Shown: one piece after another, positions 38,102 to 46,510 of the stretch
How the letters are laid out: every line of letters starts with the position of its first letter
How positions within the stretch are numbered: the stretch's first letter is position 1
From: Polynucleobacter sp. es-MAR-4
GTDB taxonomy: Bacteria > Pseudomonadota > Gammaproteobacteria > Burkholderiales > Burkholderiaceae
DNA length: 64,000 nt
Direction: 5' to 3'
Assembly: GCF_018882055.1 (NCBI RefSeq)
Contig: NZ_JACVPF010000002.1
Location: 124,001 to 188,000 of the forward strand
Position numbers and translations under genes: made by a program
Notes under the pieces: generated by a model
Told to the model about the DNA's origin: nothing
Seen by the model: the letters and a program-made list of their open reading frames with translations, nothing else
Database searches by the model: none

Positions 38102-38685
38102 GCTGCCAGCCTATCGTAATAACTATTGGCACTGCCACGAACAAAGATATCTCTTTTACCGGCCAACTCTGACTTCAGCGTATCGAGCCTCTCATCAATC
38201 ATGGCATATACAGGTCGCAGCGATTTAGCCTGCTCAGAAAGCAAGCTGCTGAGTTCACGCTTGGAGAAAACACTCATACCAGCAGTACCCATTAAGGCAA
38301 AAATACCAGTGCCTAGCTGACGCTTGTATTTTTCGATGTCATTAATCTTTTTATACAGAATTGCCAAATCTTTTAAGTAGCCCCTACCGATCTTTTTGGG
38401 AACATATCCTAAGTAATGCTCATCGAACCCCTGAATCAATGCATCATCTGAAGACAAGTCCTTAGGCAGCTTAACCAGAAATGCCCTTCTAGAAGAATGA
38501 TTAATCCAAATGTATCGGATCAGCTCTACACAGGAGTAGCGATCGATCGGCTTACGGGATGGAAAGTGATTGTCACAATAATGCCCTTCGAGCAAATTGC
38601 TCGGCAGCAAGATCTCTTGCGACACTTTAGAAATAATCTGTTTTGCTGTAGCCCCGTTTTCAGGGCGCTCAATAATGGCGTACAT
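38098..38685 (-). CDS. Hypothetical protein
   Basis: ATG at 38685 has GGAGG at ideal distance and is preferred over longer frames from 38751. The 195-residue product begins with YAIIERPENGATAKQIISK, has an aromatic/His-containing middle, and ends in a helical region that may hold one weak hydrophobic segment (GTGIFALMGTAGMSVF). No domain is recognised. It is co-translated with the small membrane protein that follows. Confidence 0.6.
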   Translation of the reverse strand: MYAIIERPENGATAKQIISKVSQEILLPSNLLEGHYCDNHFPSRKPIDRYSCVELIRYIWINHSSRRAFLVKLPKDLSSDDALIQGFDEHYLGYVPKKIGRGYLKDLAILYKKINDIEKYKRQLGTGIFALMGTAGMSVFSKRELSSLLSEQAKSLRPVYAMIDERLDTLKSELAGKRDIFVRGSANSYYDRLAA

Positions 38686-38765
38686 TAAAACCTCCACATT
38701 CATTCTCAAATCAAAGGCAATCCTTCTTGCCAAACGACATGGCAAAACCATGTCAACAAAGTGAT

Positions 38766-39143
38766 TTAAGACTGGGTGGGTGGCGCCCTAGAGGGGAGCT
38801 GAAGCCAAGCAGACGAAGTGCGATGGGCCTGATAGACAGGCTGAGCTTTAGCCACATAACTTACAGGAGCTTCAAACTCAAACGCGCTAATGCTCGGCAA
38901 TAAATAGATTGGCTGGACTACGCAGTATGGGCAGTGACTACCCATAGCGGGTGATGAAGAAGTCTCATCATCTCCGATGACCTGAGTCATCTTGCTGCCA
39001 TTGCTAGAGCATATCTCAACTACAAATCCTTGGCCATTATTAGCCAAAGATAAAGCCTGTGAAACAGCAGGCGCAAGCGCACCCAGCAAGATAGCCAGAG
39101 CGGCTATCCAGTGAACGAGCTTGCGGTGCTTAATAAAACGCAT
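38766..39143 (-). CDS. DUF2946-like secreted protein, first copy
   Basis: ATG at 39143 gives MRFIKHRKLVHWIAALAILL, matching the start of the paralogue at 42227-42598; a TTG at 39167 is less likely. The protein has one signal-like helix (ending LAPAVSQAL), an EICSSNG segment, and SHCPYCVVQPIYLLPS, the CPYC motif of DUF2946 proteins. These small proteins often adjoin copper genes. It lies directly after the DsrE-like gene, next to the TonB receptor. Confidence 0.75.
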   Translation of the reverse strand: MRFIKHRKLVHWIAALAILLGALAPAVSQALSLANNGQGFVVEICSSNGSKMTQVIGDDETSSSPAMGSHCPYCVVQPIYLLPSISAFEFEAPVSYVAKAQPVYQAHRTSSAWLQLPSRAPPTQS

Positions 39144-39167
39144 CACTAATAGTGCTAAATGAATCAA

Positions 39168-39584
39168 TTACCAAGTCATTGTCTTGGTATTGTCTTTAAA
39201 TAAAGCCTCGCCAGTCACTTTAGCGCCGCCCATTTTGATGCCAGGCAATAAATCCGCCTCAGTAAAGCCGTAGTGCTTTAAGCACATTGGGCACATGATG
39301 ACTGTACCGCCTTTGGCGATGATGTTAGCTAACATCTTTTGCTGATCTGGATACTTATCTGCACCAGATTTCACACCCAAGAACACACCCTTGTCGCTCA
39401 AGAAAACGCTTAATGGATGACCAGCTTCATTCATATGTGTGCCAAAGCCAAATGCCATCGTTGCACGATGTGGCTCATCGCTAGTTAAGCTAACAAACAA
39501 GGGATCATTTGCACCAGCAAAAGCTGATAACGACAAAGTTGCCAATAATGCAACTACCACTGATTTCAAAGTCTTCATAAACAT
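39168..39584 (-). CDS. Secreted DsrE-family protein
   Basis: A signal peptide (MFMKTLKSVVVALLATLSLS, ending near AFAG) is followed by a DsrE/F-like domain. PLFVSLTSDEPHRATMAFGFG at the start fits the DsrE nucleotide-like fold, and KGGTVIMCPMCLKHYGF carries a CPMC motif. The periplasmic location and CxxC suggest thiol/sulfur or metal handling. GGAG lies six bases upstream of the ATG at 39584. It sits in the copper cluster. Confidence 0.82.
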   Translation of the reverse strand: MFMKTLKSVVVALLATLSLSAFAGANDPLFVSLTSDEPHRATMAFGFGTHMNEAGHPLSVFLSDKGVFLGVKSGADKYPDQQKMLANIIAKGGTVIMCPMCLKHYGFTEADLLPGIKMGGAKVTGEALFKDNTKTMTW

Positions 39585-39682
39585 GTCTTACTCCTTTTTA
39601 AATGCAACTGATATTTTCTTAATAAATTCAATAAGCGTTTTGATCTAAATCAACCACCCTAATATTCACAAGCAATGGAGGA

Positions 39683-41662
39683 TCAATTAAAGCTTGCGGA
39701 TAAACCAATCGACCCCCAGGTACCAGGCATTGGATAACCTTGACGGTAGCTGTACTGTTGGTTAAATAGGTTTTCAATCATCACAAATACTTCGCCTTTT
39801 TTACCTAATTCTGGGATTGGGTAGGACACGCGAGCATTGGCAACAGCAAAGCCATCAACCTGAGTTGTATTGGTGTAAGCGCTATTTCTAGCCAAGTTCT
39901 GCGTATAAATTGATGTCTGATATTGCGCGTCTACGGACACCCTAAACTTATAAACATATCCCGTAAGCGCGGCGTTAAAAGCATTCTGCGGCATGTAAGG
40001 AAGGTTCGAAGTGCTATCGTTATTTAAATAAGTCCATCCCAAGAACCCGGTGATTTCAGGAATAATTTCACGCTGGCCAGAAAGCTCGACACCTTTTGTG
40101 GTGTATTGGCCCAAGGTTACCCAATTTACAAGCGGAGGGTTCTCAGTAAATGTTGCTCGGTTTGAAATGGCATCTTGGAACAGGCTAAGATCAATTCTAG
40201 ATTTTTTATCTGGGTAAAACTTTCCACCGACCTCAAGATGATTCATTTCCTCTGGTGATAAATTAGCCCAGGAATTATTGGCAGTAGCCCCAAATCTTTT
40301 TGCCCATACCGCATTAGCGGCATTCATGGCCGGCCCTTCTAAGCCGGGATAATTAATTCCTTTAGAAGCATTGGCAAATAATGTTACGGAATCCGAAATT
40401 AAAGAGATACCGCCATATGGTGCCGTCTTAGAAGCGTAGTAATTATTTTGATAAGTTCTAACGCCAGCAGAAGGCTGTAATGACCAAGCGTCACCGAACC
40501 TGAAGTTATGACTCAGACCAATATATGGGGAAGTTAGTTTAAATGTAGGAAGATTGGTTTTTACGGTAGGAGGGTTTACTGGCGTAGGATCGCCAGGAAA
40601 AAACGGAACTCCAGCAGCTGGACTAGTTTGAGTCACGCTTCCATACGAGGTATCGTAGTCCAAACCAAGCAGCAAGCTACCGCCAGTCCATGGGGTGATA
40701 TTTTCTTTCCAACGAAAGCCTTGCATAGTGAATGGGTTATTTTCAGTTCCCCATCCGCCTTGGTCATTGTCATTATTGATATTCCCCTTACCAGTATTAC
40801 TGTAAAAACGGAATTCACCCTCAACAGCATCGTAACGATGCTTAACGAACGCCGTAACCATTTGAGCTCCTGAGTCATAGGTTGGGGCAATCGCTGGTGC
40901 TGGCAAGGTGTTGTTTCCAGGGTCTGAAGCTGTATTGTTAATAGCCATGCCACTAACACCCACAGACCAATTCTGATCAAGCTTCAGCCCTAGGCCACCC
41001 ATGATGTTGCTTAATTGACCACTTGCATTTGCTCTTTGACCATTTGATTTAGAAAAACCTTGAGCCAATGAAAAATCAACGTCGTTATACCTACCGGCCA
41101 TATCAACTTGTTCAATTACCGTGTTGTATGAGCCATAAGAAACACGAGCATTGCCCGATACGCCGTTACCTGGTCCGGCTGATTTCGTATTCATATTGAT
41201 AGAGGCAAAGTTATTACCATTTACCTGAGGTTGCGCGCTCTTGTAGATAGTGATGTCCTTCATTCCATTGACCGGCAGCAGATCTAACAGCGCATGATTC
41301 CAAATAGGCATGTACATCGGTACGTTATCAATGTAAGTTTTAATCTCGCTACCAGGCCTACTTAGACCCATACCGCGAATAAAGATTGATCCACCTTCCG
41401 CCCCTCCATATGAGCCCACTGGGTTATATCGAGATATCTGGGTTCCCGGCGTATTGCGTAAGGCGGATGCTAAATCGGCTGCGTGCAAATCACGAATTGT
41501 TTCATCAGTAATCACGGCAGAGGTGCTGGAGAACTTGTCAATTTCAACTTCGGCAATATCTGGCTTCGCTGTAACGATTACATTTGGCAGGCTTTGCGCA
41601 TACACATTGCCAGCCACAATGAGTGAAGCGGCAACTGCTAGTTTAGTTTTATGTAGATTCAT
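39683..41662 (-). CDS. TonB-dependent outer-membrane receptor (probable copper)
   Basis: ATG at 41662 begins a signal peptide ending in YAQ; a longer frame to 41698 overlaps its neighbour. The 659-residue receptor has a TonB box-like NVIVTAKP, a plug domain (DLASALRNTPGTQISRYN, then GGSIFIRGMGLSRPG) and a beta barrel ending in aromatic SASFN. Its neighbours (PCu(A)C, DUF2946, copper-uptake-associated protein) point to copper, as for OprC/NosA-like receptors, but the substrate is inferred from context. Confidence 0.88.
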   Translation of the reverse strand: MNLHKTKLAVAASLIVAGNVYAQSLPNVIVTAKPDIAEVEIDKFSSTSAVITDETIRDLHAADLASALRNTPGTQISRYNPVGSYGGAEGGSIFIRGMGLSRPGSEIKTYIDNVPMYMPIWNHALLDLLPVNGMKDITIYKSAQPQVNGNNFASINMNTKSAGPGNGVSGNARVSYGSYNTVIEQVDMAGRYNDVDFSLAQGFSKSNGQRANASGQLSNIMGGLGLKLDQNWSVGVSGMAINNTASDPGNNTLPAPAIAPTYDSGAQMVTAFVKHRYDAVEGEFRFYSNTGKGNINNDNDQGGWGTENNPFTMQGFRWKENITPWTGGSLLLGLDYDTSYGSVTQTSPAAGVPFFPGDPTPVNPPTVKTNLPTFKLTSPYIGLSHNFRFGDAWSLQPSAGVRTYQNNYYASKTAPYGGISLISDSVTLFANASKGINYPGLEGPAMNAANAVWAKRFGATANNSWANLSPEEMNHLEVGGKFYPDKKSRIDLSLFQDAISNRATFTENPPLVNWVTLGQYTTKGVELSGQREIIPEITGFLGWTYLNNDSTSNLPYMPQNAFNAALTGYVYKFRVSVDAQYQTSIYTQNLARNSAYTNTTQVDGFAVANARVSYPIPELGKKGEVFVMIENLFNQQYSYRQGYPMPGTWGSIGLSASFN

Positions 41663-41675
41663 TTTGAATATCGAA

Positions 41676-42158
41676 TTAGTGTTTTGAATCAGATCCATGC
41701 TGCATGCCGTGACCCATAGTCACAACACCATCAAATGAATCCAGTTGTTTAATTTTTTGTGGGGATAGCGATGATTCTGCGGTCTTGAGTTTTGCTGCAA
41801 TATTGCTGGCAATCTCTTTCGAAATACCTGCTGCTGCAATAGCGCTTGGATCTTTAAAGCCGGCACCACCACAAGCAATGATTTCCCAATCGGAATGCTT
41901 TCTTCTCAAAAGAGCACGACCACCCTTTTGACCTTGAGTCCAGTCGGCAATTGCTACTTTTCCCTCAATCACGATCGGGGTGGTTTGCACCTTCAGACTA
42001 GGTTGGTCAAACGTCTTTGGAATCAACGCTTTGATCTTCTCCTGAGACTCCACCTCAGTCTGGGAATGTGCAACAGCATGGGGGGCTAAGCAAATAGCTG
42101 TAAATATAAATAATGAGACCCCCTTTAAAGAAGGCCAATGCATTTGAATTGAAAACAT
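41676..42158 (-). CDS. Copper-uptake-associated secreted protein
   Basis: GGAG lies five bases before the ATG at 42158. The protein has a signal peptide (MFSIQMHWPSLKGVSLFIFT, ending AHSQ) and a domain of about 100 residues with IVIEGKVAIADWTQGQKGGRALLRR and a late CGGAGF. It ends in a Gly/His/Met-rich tail (MGHGMQHGSDSKH) suited to metal binding. I place it with copper-uptake-associated proteins found beside such receptors. It is 13 bp upstream of the receptor gene. Confidence 0.72.
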   Translation of the reverse strand: MFSIQMHWPSLKGVSLFIFTAICLAPHAVAHSQTEVESQEKIKALIPKTFDQPSLKVQTTPIVIEGKVAIADWTQGQKGGRALLRRKHSDWEIIACGGAGFKDPSAIAAAGISKEIASNIAAKLKTAESSLSPQKIKQLDSFDGVVTMGHGMQHGSDSKH

Positions 42159-42226
42159 GACTACTCCACACAACATCACGGCAACATGATTGCCAATTAC
42201 ATAGCTAGGCTATGCCCTAAAAAGAT

Positions 42227-42598
42227 TTAGGCTTGTGTAGGGGGTGCTGCTGAGGGAGGTGTTACCCAAACAGCGAGAGGCTTGGGTGATTGATAGAAAA
42301 GCTGCGGCAGCAAAGCCAGTGTTTGCGGCGCTTGGAATGTGAGGTTTGTATTGAATGCTGGCGTGATAGCTGCATGAGCGATGCAATATGGGCAAGGCTG
42401 CACCTCTACAAGATCTGCTTGATCTTCACCCTGAACATTAATCTGCGACTTAGTGCCGTCAGCAGAGCAAATCTCCATTGCAAAACCTTGGCCATGCTTC
42501 GCTAGCGATACCGCTTGAGAAACTGCTGGCGCAAGTGCACTCATTGCGATTGCTAGAGCAGCAATCCAGTGAATGAGGCGGTTTTTGCGGAAATTCAT
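42227..42598 (-). CDS. DUF2946-like secreted protein, second copy
   Basis: This 123-residue paralogue of the protein at 38766-39143 shares HWIAALAI...ALAPAVSQA, the GQGF...EIC segment and a QPCPYC motif. The two flank the TonB receptor and the copper-associated protein, so the module has an approximately mirrored pair. The protein is probably periplasmic. Confidence 0.78.
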   Translation of the reverse strand: MNFRKNRLIHWIAALAIAMSALAPAVSQAVSLAKHGQGFAMEICSADGTKSQINVQGEDQADLVEVQPCPYCIAHAAITPAFNTNLTFQAPQTLALLPQLFYQSPKPLAVWVTPPSAAPPTQA

Positions 42599-42636
42599 GA
42601 TGGTGGAATTTTATCGGAATTTTGCTTTAGGCGTGA

Positions 42637-42662
42637 AAAAAGGGGCTTGCGCCCCTTTTCTC
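42637..42662. terminator. Terminator between the tct operon and the copper genes
   Basis: AAAAGGGGC and GCCCCTTTT make a 9-bp stem with a 4-base loop. The T-run and A-run on both sides allow termination in either direction. It lies after tctA and ahead of the DUF2946-like gene's start. Confidence 0.8.
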
Positions 42663-42691
42663 TTTTGAAATCGCTATTTCTAGCTTTTCTA

Positions 42692-44191
42692 TTACGCTGC
42701 AGCTGCCTTTTTCTTGCCGATGAACTTGCCAATTAATGGCCAGAACAGCAATACCAAAGCCAATGTAGTGATCGCACCTACCAAGTAGTTAGAGAAGAAA
42801 ATATCTAAGCTACCTTGTGAGAACAACATGGATTGACGGAATGAGTCTTCTGCTCGGTCACCCAACACCAAGGCCAAGACCATAGGCGCCATTGGGTAAT
42901 CGAGCTTCTTGAAGACATAACCCAGCACACCGAAGCCCAACATCAACCAAACGTCAAACATCGCGTTGTGGACGGTGTATGCACCAACCGCACAAATCAC
43001 AATAATGACTGGAGCAATGATGGAGAACGGAATTCTCAAGATTGAGGCAAACAATGGAACGCAAGTTAATACAACAAACAAGCCCGCCAAGTTACCCAAG
43101 TACATACTAGCAATCAAGCCCCAAACAAAGTCTGGTTTCTCAACGAAGAGCAATGGGCCTGGTTGCAAGCCCCAGATCAACAAACCGCCAAGCAACACAG
43201 CAGCTGTTGGTGATCCTGGGATACCTAAGGACAACATTGGGAGAAGCGCTGCTGTACCTGCAGCGTGAGCTGCAGTTTCTGGAGCAACGATACCTTCCAT
43301 TTTGCCGGTACCAAACTTGTCGCCTTCTTTAGATACGCGTTTTGCAACACCGTAAGCCATGAAGGATGCTGGTGTAGCGCCGCCTGGGGTGATACCCATC
43401 CAGCAACCAATTAAGCAGCTACGTAATGAAGTAGCCCAATATTTTGGTAACTGCTTCCAAGTTTCCCAAACAACCTTACCGCGAATTTTTGCTGCAGCAC
43501 CTTGGAAAGCCAAGCCCTCTTCCATTGAAAGAAGAATCTCGCCAATACCAAACAAGCCGATCACAGCGATCAAGAAGTCAAAACCACGCATCAACTCTGG
43601 GTTACCGAAAGTTAAACGTAACTGACCTGTCACGGTATCCATACCAACAGTAGCCAATGCAAAGCCCAACATCATTGCTGAAATTGTCTTGAATGGCGAG
43701 CCTTTGTTCATACCCACAAAACTACAGAAGGTCAGGAGGTAAACCGAGAAGAACTCCGGCGGACCGAATTGGAGAGCAAACTTCGCAACCAATGGTGCCA
43801 AGAAGGTAATCATCACAATCGCAAAGAACGCACCCACAAATGATGATGTGAACGCTGCTGTCAATGCTTCGCCAGCTTTACCATTACGAGCCATTGGATA
43901 ACCATCAAAGGTTGTCGCAACAGACCACGGTTCACCAGGGATGTTAAAGAGCACGGATGTAATCGCGCCACCAAACAATGCACCCCAATAAATACAGGAC
44001 AGCATGATGATTGCTGATGTTGGTGGCATTGTGAAGGTCAATGGCAACAGAATCGCAATACCGTTTGCGCCACCTAAACCTGGCAACACACCAATAATCA
44101 CACCAAGAGTTACACCGACAAGCATTAATAGCAAGTTAAAGGGTGTCATTGCAACGGCAAAGCCGCTGAATAGAGCATTAATTTCTTCCAA
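42692..44191 (-). CDS. tctA: Tripartite tricarboxylate transporter large membrane subunit TctA
   Basis: This 499-residue protein has about ten to twelve hydrophobic segments. It carries the family motifs GLGGANGIAILLPLTFTMPPTSAI near the N-terminus, GALFGGAITSVLFNIPGEPWSVATTFDG, and PGGATPASFMAYGVAKR in the centre. It forms the transport channel for citrate-like acids with TctB and the periplasmic TctC. It is the last gene of tctCBA; a terminator follows. Confidence 0.95.
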   Translation of the reverse strand: MEEINALFSGFAVAMTPFNLLLMLVGVTLGVIIGVLPGLGGANGIAILLPLTFTMPPTSAIIMLSCIYWGALFGGAITSVLFNIPGEPWSVATTFDGYPMARNGKAGEALTAAFTSSFVGAFFAIVMITFLAPLVAKFALQFGPPEFFSVYLLTFCSFVGMNKGSPFKTISAMMLGFALATVGMDTVTGQLRLTFGNPELMRGFDFLIAVIGLFGIGEILLSMEEGLAFQGAAAKIRGKVVWETWKQLPKYWATSLRSCLIGCWMGITPGGATPASFMAYGVAKRVSKEGDKFGTGKMEGIVAPETAAHAAGTAALLPMLSLGIPGSPTAAVLLGGLLIWGLQPGPLLFVEKPDFVWGLIASMYLGNLAGLFVVLTCVPLFASILRIPFSIIAPVIIVICAVGAYTVHNAMFDVWLMLGFGVLGYVFKKLDYPMAPMVLALVLGDRAEDSFRQSMLFSQGSLDIFFSNYLVGAITTLALVLLFWPLIGKFIGKKKAAAA

Positions 44192-44232
44192 CTTGGACTC
44201 CTTTTTTAATCTTTTTTAATAGTTATTGTTTT

Positions 44233-44760
44233 TTAATTTACGCCCACAAACTCGAGTGGATTGAACCATGCGCCATGTGGCAATGGAACCTGGAACCAGT
44301 ATTCGAACATGAGGTAAAGAGCCGCGCTCACTCCAACAGAGACGGCAACCGCCTTCCAAATTGGATATTTACCTAACCACACCATGAAGACCGCGATGTA
44401 GAGGGCTGCAGAAACATAAATGCCAATCAATTGCACGCCAAGCACAAAAACAATCGCCGGCAACAATACCGCCATCACCTGCTTAGCGGGCTCGCTATCA
44501 ACAAAGGATTCGGTTTTCTTTTTCTTATTCACGATTGCAGATTGATACAAAGTAACCGTGCTAGATAACATGATGATCAAGCTGATATAGAAAGGGAAAT
44601 AACCAGCCTCTGGGCCATCAACGCCCCAGCTAGCACCCAACTTCAGACTACCAATCATCACTGTCAGGCCTATAGCCAAGAACACGATCGATGTAATGAT
44701 GTCCATCGCTCTAACGCTAATGACTGAGTCTTGATTTGTATTGTTTGTATGTTCAGACAT
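44233..44760 (-). CDS. tctB: Tripartite tricarboxylate transporter small membrane subunit TctB
   Basis: ATG at 44760 begins just downstream of the hairpin after tctC; a frame to 44844 would run through the hairpin. The 175-residue protein has four hydrophobic segments. It ends with EYWFQVPLPHGAWF, typical of TctB. It pairs with TctA in the inner membrane. No strong ribosome binding site is seen, so lower translation than tctC is likely. Confidence 0.9.
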   Translation of the reverse strand: MSEHTNNTNQDSVISVRAMDIITSIVFLAIGLTVMIGSLKLGASWGVDGPEAGYFPFYISLIIMLSSTVTLYQSAIVNKKKKTESFVDSEPAKQVMAVLLPAIVFVLGVQLIGIYVSAALYIAVFMVWLGKYPIWKAVAVSVGVSAALYLMFEYWFQVPLPHGAWFNPLEFVGVN

Positions 44761-44802
44761 TTTTATATTTTTTAATAAAGTTAGTAGATACGCTTGCTCA
44801 AA

Positions 44803-44834
44803 AAATAGGACCCCAGTTCTTAGGGGTCCTATTT
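44803..44834 (-). terminator. Intra-operon hairpin between tctC and tctB
   Basis: AAATAGGACCCC and GGGGTCCTATTT form a perfect 12-bp stem with an 8-base loop directly after the tctC stop. It could stop part of the transcripts or protect the tctC message, giving excess of the periplasmic binding protein over the membrane subunits. This is common in binding-protein operons. Confidence 0.75.
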
Positions 44835-44847
44835 CATTTCTCAAAGA

Positions 44848-45852
44848 TTACTTAGCTATGAAACCAGCTTCAGCCATTAATTGCTTATGCAATGCTTCAT
44901 TTAATGTCAGCCAATTTCTGAACTCTTTACCAGTCATGAATGTCTGATTGAATGCACCATCAGCCATAAACTTCTTCCACTCTGCTGTCTCGCGTACTTT
45001 TTTGAACACGTTGATGTAGTAATCAACTTGCTCTTGAGTTACGCCAGGAGCCATGAAAATGCCGCGCAACATCACGTAGTCAGTTGACACGCCAGCCTCT
45101 TTACATGTTGGAACGTCATTCCAGGACTGAGTTGTAGTGATCTTTTCTTTGTAAGGCATACGTGTGTCATCAAATACGCACAATGCGCGTAATTTATTTG
45201 CACGCCATTGGGCAACTGCTTCAATTGGATTGTTCACAGAAGAATCAATGTGATTACCAACGAGTTGCACAGCTACGTCGCCTCCCCCTTTAAATGGGAT
45301 GTACGTGAACTTAGCGCCAGTTGCTTTTTCAATTGCTACAGTGATGATTTGGTCTTCAGACTTAGATCCAGTACCACCCATTTTGAACTTACCAGGGCCA
45401 GCCGCTTTAGCTGCGTCGATATATTCCTTGGCAGTTTTGTAAGGCTTGTCAGCGTTATCCCATAAAACGAATTGGTCAAGAGCCAACATCGCAACTGGAG
45501 TGATGTCTTGCCAGTTAAATGGAACACCTGTAGCTAATGGAGTTGTAAACAAGTTTGAGAGCGTAATCACGATCTTATTAGGATCGCCCTTAGCTTCCTT
45601 CATTGCCAAGAAACCTTCAGCTCCAGCGCCTGCTCCCTTGTTCACAGGAATCACTGCTTGTTTCATCAAGTTATTTTTTGTGATGATGCCTTGGATCATA
45701 CGAGCCATTTGGTCAGCACCACCGCCAGGACCGGCAGGAATAATGAACTCAACTGGCTTGGTTGGCTCCCAAGCAGCAAAAGCAGGTGAAACAGCAGCAG
45801 CACCGAGGGCTAATGCGGTGGAAATCAATGCCCCTTTTAACTTCATCTTCAT
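44848..45852 (-). CDS. tctC: Tripartite tricarboxylate transporter substrate-binding protein TctC
   Basis: GGAGGAG precedes the ATG at 45852, the strongest site in this operon. A signal peptide (STALALGAAAVSPAFA) leads a 308-residue Bug-family binding protein with KPVEFIIPAGPGGGADQMAR and a later GGGDVAVQLVG. It captures a carboxylate and delivers it to TctAB. Bug proteins bind many acids, so citrate is not certain. Confidence 0.93.
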   Translation of the reverse strand: MKMKLKGALISTALALGAAAVSPAFAAWEPTKPVEFIIPAGPGGGADQMARMIQGIITKNNLMKQAVIPVNKGAGAGAEGFLAMKEAKGDPNKIVITLSNLFTTPLATGVPFNWQDITPVAMLALDQFVLWDNADKPYKTAKEYIDAAKAAGPGKFKMGGTGSKSEDQIITVAIEKATGAKFTYIPFKGGGDVAVQLVGNHIDSSVNNPIEAVAQWRANKLRALCVFDDTRMPYKEKITTTQSWNDVPTCKEAGVSTDYVMLRGIFMAPGVTQEQVDYYINVFKKVRETAEWKKFMADGAFNQTFMTGKEFRNWLTLNEALHKQLMAEAGFIAK

Positions 45853-46033
45853 GAACGCTCCTCCAAAAAATTTTGAATACCAATATTACTTTGGCTTTTC
45901 TTTGTTGTGTAACGATTTTTGATCTATCTGGGTGCAGATCTCTTGATTGGCATCAACATTTTTTAAATGGACACCTAGGGCTTACACTAACTAAATCAGT
46001 AGTAACCCTAGTAAGCATTTTGTGAAAAAACGC

Positions 46034-46510
46034 TTACCGGAAACGATCTAAAAGTTTCTTACTAACTTTATCCAGCTGAGTGGAGTCTTTGATTAAAAAT
46101 TGCAGGCCATTAGAGTCGGCGATCAGAAGCGTATTGCCAGCAATTCGACGAATATCTTCTTCACCTTTAAGGCGAATCCTGGTGGGGCCACGGTCAGTTT
46201 CGATATCCCAAATGCTCGGGGTGGCAAAAGTCGATACTTTGGTGATTTTTTCAATTACGGGCATGAACTCTCGGGCAGCTAATTCTTCCTCAATCAGAGT
46301 TAACTCACCCTCAGGGATGATGGTGAGCCCATCAAACCAGCACAACTCTTTACCCGACTGATCCATGATGGAAATCCCGGCACCTGGTGCGGTGATAGGA
46401 AAGGCTCTTACCGGATAAACGCCAATATGGCGAGTTCCAGCTGTATCAATCAATACTAGGCGGCCAAGGGCATCGCGCTCAAGCGTGTGCGGCTTCTGAT
46501 AATGACTCAT
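46034..46510 (-). CDS. DUF1854 protein, cyanophycin-associated
   Basis: This 158-residue protein contains LERDALGRLVLIDTAGTRHIG and WDIETDRGPTRIRLKGEEDI, as in DUF1854 proteins that regularly accompany cyanophycin genes. It has no membrane segment or catalytic motif. It overlaps the ABC transporter gene by 4 bp (ATGA), so it is probably a cytoplasmic accessory of that transporter. The divergent cphA genes lie 2.5 kb away. Confidence 0.85.
   Translation of the reverse strand: MSHYQKPHTLERDALGRLVLIDTAGTRHIGVYPVRAFPITAPGAGISIMDQSGKELCWFDGLTIIPEGELTLIEEELAAREFMPVIEKITKVSTFATPSIWDIETDRGPTRIRLKGEEDIRRIAGNTLLIADSNGLQFLIKDSTQLDKVSKKLLDRFR

Noticed and set aside
46018-46040. Terminator after the DUF1854 gene
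   Set aside because: The stem (GTAAGC/GCTTAC) is only 6 bp, includes the stop codon and is separated by a long loop.
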